6,335 nt of DNA, taken from contig JBICHM010000185.1 in assembly GCA_043101835.1 (NCBI GenBank), forward strand, positions 1 to 6,335, read 5' to 3'. The first letter of the stretch is position 1. Each line of letters begins with the position of its first letter. This DNA is from JBICHM01 sp043101835 (GTDB lineage: Bacteria; Planctomycetota; Phycisphaerae; Phycisphaerales; UBA1924). The position numbers were made by a program, and so were the translations under genes. Of this stretch, positions 1 through 5,068 are shown in pieces. The notes below the pieces were generated by a model. The model was not told the DNA's origin, did not search any database, and worked only from the letters and a program-made list of their open reading frames with translations.

Positions 1-837
1 GCGCGCCTGATCGCCGAGTGCAACGCCCTGCCCGGCGACCCCGGCTTCATCACCGCGACCTACTGCGAGGATGCCCGTTTTTTCACGCCCGCGAACGGCG
101 CACGCATCGACGCCATCCGCGCGCACATCGGCGATCTCGACCTCGAGCCCGACCTCGAAGCCGTGCTGCTCACCGCGCTGCTCGAAGGCGCCGATCGCGT
201 GGACTCCACCACCGGCGTGCAGATGGCGTATCTCAAGCAGTGGGCGCCGCGCGCGCTGCGCCCCCTCGAACTGCGCATGCCCGATGTCCTCCCACGCGCG
301 GCCGCGGGCAGGGGGGAGGCGCGTCAGGCCGACGCCCTCGACGCCGTCCGCGGCGCCAATGTCGATCTGCTCTATCTCGATCCCCCGTACAACCAGCATT
401 CGTACCTCGGCAACTACCACATCTGGGAAACGATCACCCTCGGCGACCGGCCCGAGACCTACGGCGTCGCAAAGAAGCGCATCGACTGCCGCGAGCGCAA
501 GAGCGACTTCAACAGCCGCCCGAAGATCGCCGGCGCCATGCGCAGCCTGCTCGCGAGCGCAACGGCGCGCGTCCTCGTCGTCTCGCTTAGCGATGAGGGC
601 TACCTCGCGCGCGAAGAACTCGAGGCCATGCTCGCCGAGCGTTGGGCCTTCGGCGCAATGGCCTTTGACTACAAGCGCTATGTCGGGGCTCAGATCGGCG
701 TGCACAACCCGAAGGGCGAGCGCGTCGGCGCCCCCGGTCGGTTGCGCAACACCGAGTTCCTCTATGTCGCCTCGAAAGATGCAGCGCTCGTCGAGGCGGC
801 TGTCGGCAAGGCTCAGTTGTCGCCGGCCTCCGTGTAG
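1..837 (+). CDS. DNA adenine-N6 methyltransferase, D12 class (5'-truncated by window edge)
   Basis: Transfers a methyl group from S-adenosylmethionine to the N6 of adenine in DNA. The reading frame is open from base 1 to the TAG at 835-837, giving 278 visible residues with no start, so the N-terminus lies outside the window. The catalytic motif IV, DPPY, is at visible residues 127-130 (379-390), inside LLYLDPPYNQHSYLGNYHIW. Family-typical segments flank it: FFTPANGARIDAIR near residues 27-40, KRIDCRERKSDFNSR after the catalytic motif, and DYKRYVGAQIGVHNPKGE towards the C-terminus. The missing part should hold the N-terminal glycine-rich SAM-binding motif I. The order (SAM motif first, DPPY later) is the usual one for D12 enzymes related to the FokI-type methylase domains. 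No endonuclease follows on this strand, because the next gene is convergent, so whether it is an orphan or part of a restriction-modification pair depends on the unseen left side. An internal ATG at 163 is not a credible start, since conserved sequence precedes it. Confidence 0.9.
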   Translation, partial: ARLIAECNALPGDPGFITATYCEDARFFTPANGARIDAIRAHIGDLDLEPDLEAVLLTALLEGADRVDSTTGVQMAYLKQWAPRALRPLELRMPDVLPRAAAGRGEARQADALDAVRGANVDLLYLDPPYNQHSYLGNYHIWETITLGDRPETYGVAKKRIDCRERKSDFNSRPKIAGAMRSLLASATARVLVVSLSDEGYLAREELEAMLAERWAFGAMAFDYKRYVGAQIGVHNPKGERVGAPGRLRNTEFLYVASKDAALVEAAVGKAQLSPASV

Positions 838-1379
838 CCTCGCAGCACGCTGTACCGCTGCACCTGCGCGGGCGTCAGGATCGAAAGCATCTCGGCGTGC
901 GCGACGATGTGCTCGCGCGCAAGCAGGCGCCATGCGTCCGCGGCGTCATCGAGCGCTCTGGCCACCTCGTCCTCGATCACGCGCGGGTGGGACTGCATGA
1001 CTTCCCCCACGCGGCGCTCGGCGTCGAGCACCCGCTGCCCGGCAGGAATCGCCCGATCGCGCATCCGCTCGTACGCCCGCTGCGTCCTGTCGCGCTGCTC
1101 GTCGGTCAGTTCGAGATCGTCCGCCAGTTCGAGCACGTGCTTCGGTCCGGGGAGGCCGTGCAGTTCGGCCGGCTTCGCGAGGCCCAGCCCAGCCGCGGCG
1201 CCGAGGCCTCGGATCTGCGCCGGTGTCAGGTGCCTGAGCAGGGGGTCGCCGACGCCCGCATGCTCGGTGGCATAGTCCGACCGCTGCTGCGCCTGGGCAG
1301 CGGCGCCGGTCGCCAGCCACGCGCCCGCCATCGTCGCCAGCCCGATGCACACGCCGCCGAGAATCGTCGTCGTCTTCAT
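813..1379 (-). CDS. Secreted Spy/CpxP-like (LTxxQ-motif) helical protein
   Basis: Predicted 188-residue exported protein. The first ~30 residues form a signal peptide: Lys at position 2, a hydrophobic core rich in Leu, Gly and Ala, and a probable cleavage site at GAAAQA. The mature part is charged and helical. It carries three LTxxQ motifs: LTPAQ at residues 51-55, LTDEQ at 91-95 and LTPAQ at 168-172. LTxxQ is the hallmark of the periplasmic Spy/CpxP/CnrX-type superfamily, whose members act as chaperones or stress and metal sensors; the middle segment ELADDLELTDEQRDRTQRAY is the most family-like. The mature protein has no cysteine and no His-rich metal site, and the one Cys, in the signal peptide, does not sit in a lipobox. 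Start ATG at 1377-1379 is preceded by AAAGGG about 9 nt upstream. The last 25 bp overlap the convergent methyltransferase. It is divergent from the secreted-protein/sigma-factor operon and may share regulation with it (inference). The exact role is unknown. Confidence 0.75.
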   Translation of the reverse strand: MKTTTILGGVCIGLATMAGAWLATGAAAQAQQRSDYATEHAGVGDPLLRHLTPAQIRGLGAAAGLGLAKPAELHGLPGPKHVLELADDLELTDEQRDRTQRAYERMRDRAIPAGQRVLDAERRVGEVMQSHPRVIEDEVARALDDAADAWRLLAREHIVAHAEMLSILTPAQVQRYSVLRGYTEAGDN

Positions 1380-1547
1380 GGATTCCGCCCTTTGTCCCCA
1401 CGGGGCCTGGTGGGAGGATGTACCGGTCTCCGCCCGGCAGGATGACCGATTCCCGCCACACGACGACCGGCCGGCGGCGCCAGTGGGGTGGGGAGGTCCC
1501 GAACCGCCCCCAATCCCATGCGAATCACCTTCCGGAGCCCCATCACC
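1380..1547. promoter_or_regulatory. Divergent intergenic region, probable promoters for both flanking operons
   Basis: This 168-bp gap separates the Spy-like gene, read leftwards, from the secreted-protein/sigma-factor operon, read rightwards, so promoters for both should lie here. I found no convincing -35/-10 pair on either strand and no GGAAC-type ECF -35 element. The region is as GC-rich as the genes. It holds an 8-bp palindrome, CCGGCCGG, at about 1467-1474, which is not striking at this base composition. A GGAG at 1534-1537 serves as ribosome binding site for the ATG at 1548. A GGGGAGG near 1490 is too far from the in-frame ATG at 1518 to serve it. Confidence 0.5.
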
Positions 1548-2570
1548 ATGCCCACCACCCTCGCCCGACGCACGCTCGTCGCCGGCGCCCTCCTCGGCGC
1601 CGTGCTCACCGGCTCGACCGCCCCGGCCCAGAACTTCCAGCCCGTCCGCGCCGTCGTGACCGCCGACGAGAACGCCGCCCTCCGCTACTGGCGCGCCTTC
1701 GCCCTCATGGACGAAGACCTGCGCACGCTCATCGGCGAGGAGACCGCGACCCTCGCCGACCCTACCTTCGACGCCTCCCCTGAACTGCGCAAGGCCGTCG
1801 GCGACGCCTCGAATGTAATCGACCAGCTCACCCTCGGCGCCTCGATGGCGCAGTGCGACTTCGGCATCGACCGCGACCTTGGCGTCGAGGCCCTCCTACC
1901 GCACCTCTCGCCGATGCGCACCGCGTCGCGCCTGCTGATGGCCGATGCGCGCCTCCATATCGAGATCGGTGATGGCGCCACCGCCGCCTCGCGCATCGCC
2001 ACCGCGCTGCGCCTCAGTGCGCACGCGACCTACGACGATCTGGTCATCTCTTCGCTCGTCGGCGTCGCGATGTACTCGCAGGTGAAGACGGTTACGGAGC
2101 GCCTGCTCGTCAACGCTGAGCTCGACGCCGCCGAGCGCGCGACCATCCGGCGCGCCCTCGCGGCCTTCCCCGCCGCCGACCCATTCCGCGCCGAAGCCGC
2201 GCTCCGCAGCGAGGCCGTCGTCATGGTGGACTGGCTGCGCACCACGCTGAAGTCCGACGCCGGCCTCGAGAAGGTCCGCGACTCGATGGACCTCGGCGAC
2301 GGCTCGACCGACCTCGGCGCGTTCGCCGCCCTCGACGCCCAGGCCCTCCAGTCGCATGTGGACCTGCTCCGCGCCGCGTACGGGCAGCTCGTCGCCGCCT
2401 GGGACGCCGCCGACCCGCCCGCCGCGATGCGGAAGGTGAACGAGGAAGTCGCCAGCGGCGCCTTCGGCGCCATCGCCCCCATCATGCTGCCCGCCCTCGA
2501 CCGCTACTACCAGAATGTGAAGAAGGCCGAGGCGGACCTGGCGTCCTTCCGGGAGCGCCTGGCCGAATGA
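1548..2570 (+). CDS. Secreted helical protein of unknown function, first gene of sigma-factor operon
   Basis: Predicted 340-residue exported protein that I cannot assign to a named family. The ATG at 1548 is preferred over the in-frame GTG 1488 and ATG 1518. It has GGAG 10 nt upstream, and it puts a clean signal peptide at the N-terminus: LARR, then a hydrophobic stretch at residues 9-22, then the APA-Q cleavage site at 27/28. The mature part opens with ADENAALRYWRAFALM, followed by predominantly helical sequence with repeated Ala/Leu/Arg patterns. The stretch around residues 130-200 looks like paired helices of TPR or SEL1-like style but has no clear repeat consensus. There is one Cys in the mature protein and no visible catalytic motif. 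The stop overlaps the sigma-factor start as ATGA (2567-2570), so translation is probably coupled. Co-transcription with a sigma factor and a membrane protein suggests an envelope or periplasmic role, possibly as sensor, ligand-binding partner or target of the regulon; this is inference from context only. Confidence 0.8.
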   Translation: MPTTLARRTLVAGALLGAVLTGSTAPAQNFQPVRAVVTADENAALRYWRAFALMDEDLRTLIGEETATLADPTFDASPELRKAVGDASNVIDQLTLGASMAQCDFGIDRDLGVEALLPHLSPMRTASRLLMADARLHIEIGDGATAASRIATALRLSAHATYDDLVISSLVGVAMYSQVKTVTERLLVNAELDAAERATIRRALAAFPAADPFRAEAALRSEAVVMVDWLRTTLKSDAGLEKVRDSMDLGDGSTDLGAFAALDAQALQSHVDLLRAAYGQLVAAWDAADPPAAMRKVNEEVASGAFGAIAPIMLPALDRYYQNVKKAEADLASFRERLAE

Positions 2571-3142
2571 GCGGGAAGGCGAGCGATCTCCGCACACTCC
2601 TCCGCGCATTCCGCGCCGGCGACGACACGGGCGCCCGGCGGTTCTACGCGCTCCTCGCCCCCGGTCTCACCCTCTTCGCGCGCACGATCTGCCGCGACGA
2701 TGCGCTCGCTGACGACTGCGTGCAGGGCGCCTTCCTCCGCGCCCTGCGCGCGCCCTTCTGGAAAGTGCGCGGCGTTGACGACCCCCGCGCCTGGATGGCG
2801 TCGCTCGTGCGCTCTGAGGCGCTCACGATGCAACGGACCCGGCGACGCGCCGCGGCGCGCGACGCCGCGGCCTCCAACGGGCGCCTCCACGAATCACGCT
2901 TCGCCCCGGCCGACCCCGCGCTCCGCGACGCCGTCGCCGACCTGCCCGACGACCTGCGCGAGATCGTGATCCTCAAGCATCTCTGCGGCCTCACCTTCGA
3001 CCAGGCCGCGAGCGTCCTCGACGAGAACCGCAACACGCTGGCCGCGAGGCACCGCCGGGCGATCGAACGCCTGCGCGCCGCGCTCAGCCCGGCCCACGAC
3101 GCGTCCACACGGGAGGGCATCCGCCATGCGCCCCACGCCTGA
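2567..3142 (+). CDS. RNA polymerase sigma factor, ECF (sigma-70 family group IV)
   Basis: Predicted 191-residue cytoplasmic sigma factor, the usual size for ECF sigmas, which have only regions 2 and 4. Region 2 spans about residues 23-93: ARRFYALLAPGLTLFARTIC, ADDCVQGAFLRAL (the core-binding and -10 helix) and DDPRAWMASLVRSEALTMQR. A basic linker (RTRRRAAARDAAASNGR) follows. Region 4 spans about 117-172: ALRDAVADLPDDLREIVILK, then GLTFDQAASVLDENRNTLAARHRRAIERLR, the helix-turn-helix that reads the -35 element. The recognition helix (NTLAARHRRAIERLR) departs from the common GTVKSRLHRARERLR pattern, so its promoter specificity may be unusual. The start codon is embedded in the stop of the upstream gene (ATGA), and the 3' end overlaps the membrane-protein gene by 17 bp. 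That organisation is typical of a sigma/anti-sigma pair. No extra C-terminal regulatory domain is visible, only about 20 residues after region 4. Confidence 0.88.
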   Translation: MSGKASDLRTLLRAFRAGDDTGARRFYALLAPGLTLFARTICRDDALADDCVQGAFLRALRAPFWKVRGVDDPRAWMASLVRSEALTMQRTRRRAAARDAAASNGRLHESRFAPADPALRDAVADLPDDLREIVILKHLCGLTFDQAASVLDENRNTLAARHRRAIERLRAALSPAHDASTREGIRHAPHA

Positions 3143-3590
3143 TTCGCCCGCCGCCCGCCTCGAACAGTCGCTCGACGCCTGGGGGCGCGCCGCCGGCCAC
3201 GGCGCCGAGGCGTCGATGCCGACGCCCCTCGCCGGCGCGGTGACGGCGCGCCGTCGCATGCGAGCCGTGCAGCGCGCCGGCGCGGTCGGGTCGATCGCCA
3301 TCGTGGCGCTCGTCGTCGGCGCGATGCTCTTCCCGGCGCAGCAGGCGCCCTCCGTCGTTGACACCGACCGCCCGTCGCGCGCCGGCGCCGCCTCGGCGCG
3401 ACTCTTCGACCTCCAGCGCGCCAACCCCGCGCTCGATCCCGATGACCTGCGCCTGCCCGAGACCTCCTTCGGCGGCGTGCGCGAATCGCTCGGCCTCCGA
3501 CCCTACGAGCCCGTCGGCCCCCCGCCCGACGCCCAGTCGCTCGATGCGCAGGAGCAGCGCGCAGAAGAAGAGCCGCCGACGCCGCGCTGA
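3126..3590 (+). CDS. One-pass membrane protein, candidate anti-sigma factor or sigma partner
   Basis: Predicted 154-residue membrane protein without a recognised domain. The N-terminal ~50 residues are hydrophilic and end in a basic cluster (TARRRMRAVQR). One transmembrane helix follows at about residues 51-70 (AGAVGSIAIVALVVGAMLF), then an ~85-residue exported tail rich in Pro, Asp and Glu. By the positive-inside rule the short N-terminus faces the cytoplasm. Start ATG 3126 has GGAGG about 9 nt upstream and overlaps the sigma-factor gene by 17 bp. Size, topology and position just after an ECF sigma gene fit an anti-sigma factor, but there is no zinc anti-sigma signature (no HxxxCxxC, no Cys at all) and the cytoplasmic segment is shorter than a normal anti-sigma domain. 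It could instead be a tethering or signalling partner. The stop codon lies in the loop of a hairpin at 3571-3606. Confidence 0.72.
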   Translation: MRPTPDSPAARLEQSLDAWGRAAGHGAEASMPTPLAGAVTARRRMRAVQRAGAVGSIAIVALVVGAMLFPAQQAPSVVDTDRPSRAGAASARLFDLQRANPALDPDDLRLPETSFGGVRESLGLRPYEPVGPPPDAQSLDAQEQRAEEEPPTPR

Positions 3591-3606
3591 CGCGACACCG
3601 GCGGCT
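3571..3606 (-). terminator. Nested GC-rich hairpin at convergent gene ends, possible terminator of the ArsR operon
   Basis: Perfect outer stem AGCCGCCG (3571-3578) with CGGCGGCT (3599-3606), and an inner stem CGCG (3583-3586) with CGCG (3591-3594) around a CTGA loop that contains the stop codon of the membrane-protein gene. Read on the minus strand, the stem is followed by CTTCTTCTG, a weak pyrimidine tract, and it lies 35 bp past the ArsR stop, which fits termination of that operon. Read on the plus strand there is no T-run. At this GC content part of the pairing could be chance. Confidence 0.4.
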
Positions 3607-3640
3607 CCCCTGGAACGGAATCTGACGTCAGCGCTCCGGC

Positions 3641-3988
3641 TCACTCCGGCTTCTTCGGCCGTCGCTTCCCCTCGGCGTGGTCCTTCACATCGAGCAGCTG
3701 CTTCGCCCAGAAGTCTTCATAGGGCGTGATCCAGCGTTCGTAGATGCGCCGGATCGGCGCGGCGTTGAGTCGGTTGATCCGCTTGCGCCCCTCCGGCCGG
3801 ACGAGGATCAGCCCGGCGCTCCTGAGCACCTCCATGTGCTTGAGCACGCCGAAGCGCGTCATAGCGGGGAACGACTCGACGATCGCGGTCGTGGTCCGTG
3901 GGCCGCCCCGGAGGAGGTCCAGGATCGCGCGTCGGGTGGGGTCCGCCAGCGCCTTCCACACGATGTCGAGATCGTCGGCCTTCGTCAT
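3641..3988 (-). CDS. ArsR-family winged-helix transcriptional repressor (cysteine-free)
   Basis: Predicted 115-residue DNA-binding regulator. It opens with the family signature DIVWKALADPTRRAILDLLR (residues 8-27), followed by TTAIVESFPAMTRFGVLKHM, the helix-turn-helix with the recognition helix near residues 41-55. The wing LILVRPEGRKRINRLN (60-75) and a C-terminal amphipathic segment, IRRIYERWITPYEDFW, used for dimerisation in this subfamily, come next. The protein contains no cysteine, so it is not a thiol-type metal sensor; it belongs with the ArsR subgroup usually linked to SRPBCC/AHSA1 genes. ATG 3986-3988 is chosen, but a GTG directly before it (3989-3991) is equally possible and adds one residue; neither has a strong Shine-Dalgarno sequence. 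It is the last gene of the minus-strand trio, 28 bp after the DinB-like stop. A likely target is the palindrome at 4991-5014 in front of the first gene, giving autoregulation (inference). Confidence 0.9.
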   Translation of the reverse strand: MTKADDLDIVWKALADPTRRAILDLLRGGPRTTTAIVESFPAMTRFGVLKHMEVLRSAGLILVRPEGRKRINRLNAAPIRRIYERWITPYEDFWAKQLLDVKDHAEGKRRPKKPE

Positions 3989-4016
3989 CACGCGTCATCC
4001 ATGACGGCGCCCGCAG

Positions 4017-4529
4017 TCAGAACATCACCGGCGCCATGCCGAGCGCTGCGCGCACGCTCGCGACCTGCCCGGCGTGGAACATCTCGTGGGCGCCGAGCGA
4101 GTGCAGCGTTGTGATGACATCCGGTGCGAAGGGCCGCAGGTCCTCTGGCGTCGCGGCGTAGAGGGCCTCGCCCTCGAGCGACTCCGCCCAGCGCACCAGC
4201 GCCCTGCGCGTCGCGTCGAGCGCATCGACCATCTCAGCGCGATCCGGGTACGCGCCCGGATCGTCGAAGACCTTCGAGCCGCCCGCGAAGAGTTCATCGA
4301 ACCCCCGCGGCAGCGCGGGCGCTCTGCCGCCCATCGCGTTGAGGATGAAGGCGTCCGTCGAGGCGATGTGCCCCATCACCCACATCGCGTGGTTGCCGGC
4401 GCCGCCGGCGCGGACGAAGAGCGCATCGTCCGGCACGCCAGCGAGGATGCCCTCGTGGAACCGGCGCACCCAGGCGAGTCGATCAAGCGCGATCGCGCGC
4501 GCATCGGTGTGCTCACTGACCTTCTGCAT
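4017..4529 (-). CDS. DinB-like four-helix-bundle protein (DinB/YfiT metal-binding superfamily)
   Basis: Predicted 170-residue cytoplasmic protein of the DinB/YfiT superfamily, the four-helix bundle family that includes thiol-transferase-type enzymes; it is unrelated to DNA polymerase IV. The expected metal-binding histidine triad is present: His54 in WVMGHIASTD, and His148 and His152 in LGAHEMFHAGQVASVRAAL, the family's closing helix. The C-terminal ALGMAPVMF is also typical. Length is normal for the family. The ATG at 4527-4529 has AAGGAG 9 nt upstream and overlaps the SRPBCC gene by 17 bp, so the two are probably translationally coupled. DinB-like proteins often occur beside ArsR and AHSA1 genes, but the substrate is generally unknown. 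A thiol cofactor-dependent transfer or detoxification role is possible from family knowledge; nothing in the sequence fixes it. Confidence 0.85.
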   Translation of the reverse strand: MQKVSEHTDARAIALDRLAWVRRFHEGILAGVPDDALFVRAGGAGNHAMWVMGHIASTDAFILNAMGGRAPALPRGFDELFAGGSKVFDDPGAYPDRAEMVDALDATRRALVRWAESLEGEALYAATPEDLRPFAPDVITTLHSLGAHEMFHAGQVASVRAALGMAPVMF

Positions 4530-4953
4530 GGCTGCGCACTCCTTCCATCATGTGACGCCATCCCGTCGTCACCCCCTCGGCGTGCTCGGGCTGCACGGCC
4601 CCGATCGCCTGGTGACGCAGCGACAGCGTCGTCGCGCCGCCCTCGCGCACCACCCGGAACTGGATGTGCGAGAGCGCGGCGTACGACATGAACATCGGGC
4701 CGACGATCTCCAGCAGCCCCGGACGCTTGATCACCTGCACATGACCCCAGAAGTGCCCGTTGTCGCCGCCGAGGTCGCGCCACCACCGCCCGCCGGGGCG
4801 GGCCTCGAGACGCATGTCCATCGAATCGCCGTCGGGCGTCGTCATGCCATCGCTGAGAATGTGCAGCAGCGATTCGAACACCCGCTCCGGTGGCGCATCG
4901 ATCGCCAACTCCTGGTCCACATCGAGGGCCAGCGCCATCGTCTGTGTCGCCAT
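4513..4953 (-). CDS. SRPBCC/AHSA1-domain protein, first gene of ArsR operon
   Basis: Predicted 146-residue protein of the START-like SRPBCC fold, AHSA1 branch, which forms a helix-grip pocket for hydrophobic ligands. Typical segments are VDQELAIDAPPERVFESLL (first strand and helix), MRLEARPGGRWWRDLG, NGHFWGHVQVIKRPGLLEIV and VVREGGATTLSLRHQAIGAV, with the closing helix GWRHMMEGVRSHAE. The ATG at 4951-4953 is chosen because AAGGAG lies 8 nt upstream (4962-4967). The frame stays open upstream to a TTG at 5031, but that would place the promoter and operator inside the gene, and those residues match nothing in the family. The 3' end overlaps the DinB-like gene by 17 bp. In such clusters the SRPBCC gene is a usual target of the ArsR repressor. 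The bound ligand cannot be inferred. Confidence 0.88.
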   Translation of the reverse strand: MATQTMALALDVDQELAIDAPPERVFESLLHILSDGMTTPDGDSMDMRLEARPGGRWWRDLGGDNGHFWGHVQVIKRPGLLEIVGPMFMSYAALSHIQFRVVREGGATTLSLRHQAIGAVQPEHAEGVTTGWRHMMEGVRSHAEGQ

Positions 4954-4970
4954 CGAATCAACTCCTTCCC

Positions 4971-4987
4971 GCCCGGAGGCCCCGGGC
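4971..4987 (-). other. Leader hairpin just upstream of the SRPBCC ribosome binding site
   Basis: Perfect 6-bp inverted repeat GCCCGG/CCGGGC around a 5-nt loop, ending 3 nt before the purine tract that contains the Shine-Dalgarno AAGGAG (4962-4967). It would fold in the 5' leader if transcription starts from the promoter at 5003-5031. It may insulate or tune translation initiation, or be chance in GC-rich DNA. Confidence 0.3.
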
Positions 4988-4990
4988 CCA

Positions 4991-5014
4991 ATAGGTGAGT
5001 AAATAATCACATAT
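4991..5014. promoter_or_regulatory. Imperfect palindrome, candidate ArsR operator
   Basis: This is an AT-rich island in otherwise very GC-rich sequence. Nine of twelve base pairs across the centre (5002/5003) are symmetric, with core pattern GTGANTANNTANTCAC (4995-5010) and matching ATA/TAT flanks. It covers the predicted -10 box of the promoter in front of the SRPBCC-DinB-ArsR operon, an ideal position for repression. Symmetric AT-rich sites of this length are normal ArsR-family operators. That the ArsR encoded at the end of the operon binds here is inference. Confidence 0.55.
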
Positions 5015-5031
5015 AAAGCCGGTCGGGTCAA
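5003..5031 (-). promoter_or_regulatory. Sigma-70-type promoter of the SRPBCC-DinB-ArsR operon
   Basis: On the minus strand TTGACC (5026-5031) is separated by exactly 17 nt from GATTAT (5003-5008). These match the -35 consensus at five of six positions and the -10 consensus at four of six. Transcription would start near 4996, leaving a leader of about 40 nt before the ATG at 4953. It lies in the 115-bp gap after the outer-membrane barrel gene, so the trio has its own promoter. Confidence 0.55.
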
Positions 5032-5068
5032 GGGCGGGCCTGCCGAAATCCGCGCCGAGGGCGGGGGG

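Noticed and set aside
842..861. GCAGC/GCTGC stem after the methyltransferase stop as a terminator
   Set aside because: Only 5 bp with a 10-nt loop and no T-run, inside the coding sequence of the convergent gene; expected by chance at this composition.
1488..1547. Upstream starts (GTG 1488, ATG 1518) for the secreted protein
   Set aside because: They place a non-hydrophobic extension before the signal peptide, and neither has a well-spaced Shine-Dalgarno sequence, unlike ATG 1548.
1896..2609. Long minus-strand open frame (237 codons) opposite the secreted-protein gene
   Set aside because: It is a GC-rich shadow of the plus-strand gene: low-complexity Gly/Arg/Val protein, no family resemblance, and the plus frame has the signal peptide, ribosome binding site and coupling to the sigma gene.
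3612..3629. GGAAC followed by GTC as an ECF-type promoter
   Set aside because: The spacing is about 10 nt instead of about 16, and it points into the 3' end of a convergent gene.
3084..3644. Minus-strand open frame (186 codons) across the sigma and membrane-protein genes
   Set aside because: Arg/Gly-rich composition without domains; the plus frames encode a clear sigma factor and a transmembrane protein.
4074..4691. Plus-strand open frame (205 codons) opposite DinB and SRPBCC
   Set aside because: Arg/Pro-rich antisense shadow; the opposite frames match two well-known families with good start sites.
4954..5031. N-terminal extension of the SRPBCC protein to a TTG at 5031
   Set aside because: It would put the promoter, palindrome and ribosome binding site inside the gene; the extra 26 residues do not resemble the family.
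5032..5068. Terminator for the outer-membrane barrel gene
   Set aside because: GC-rich, but I could find no consistent inverted repeat and no T-run.
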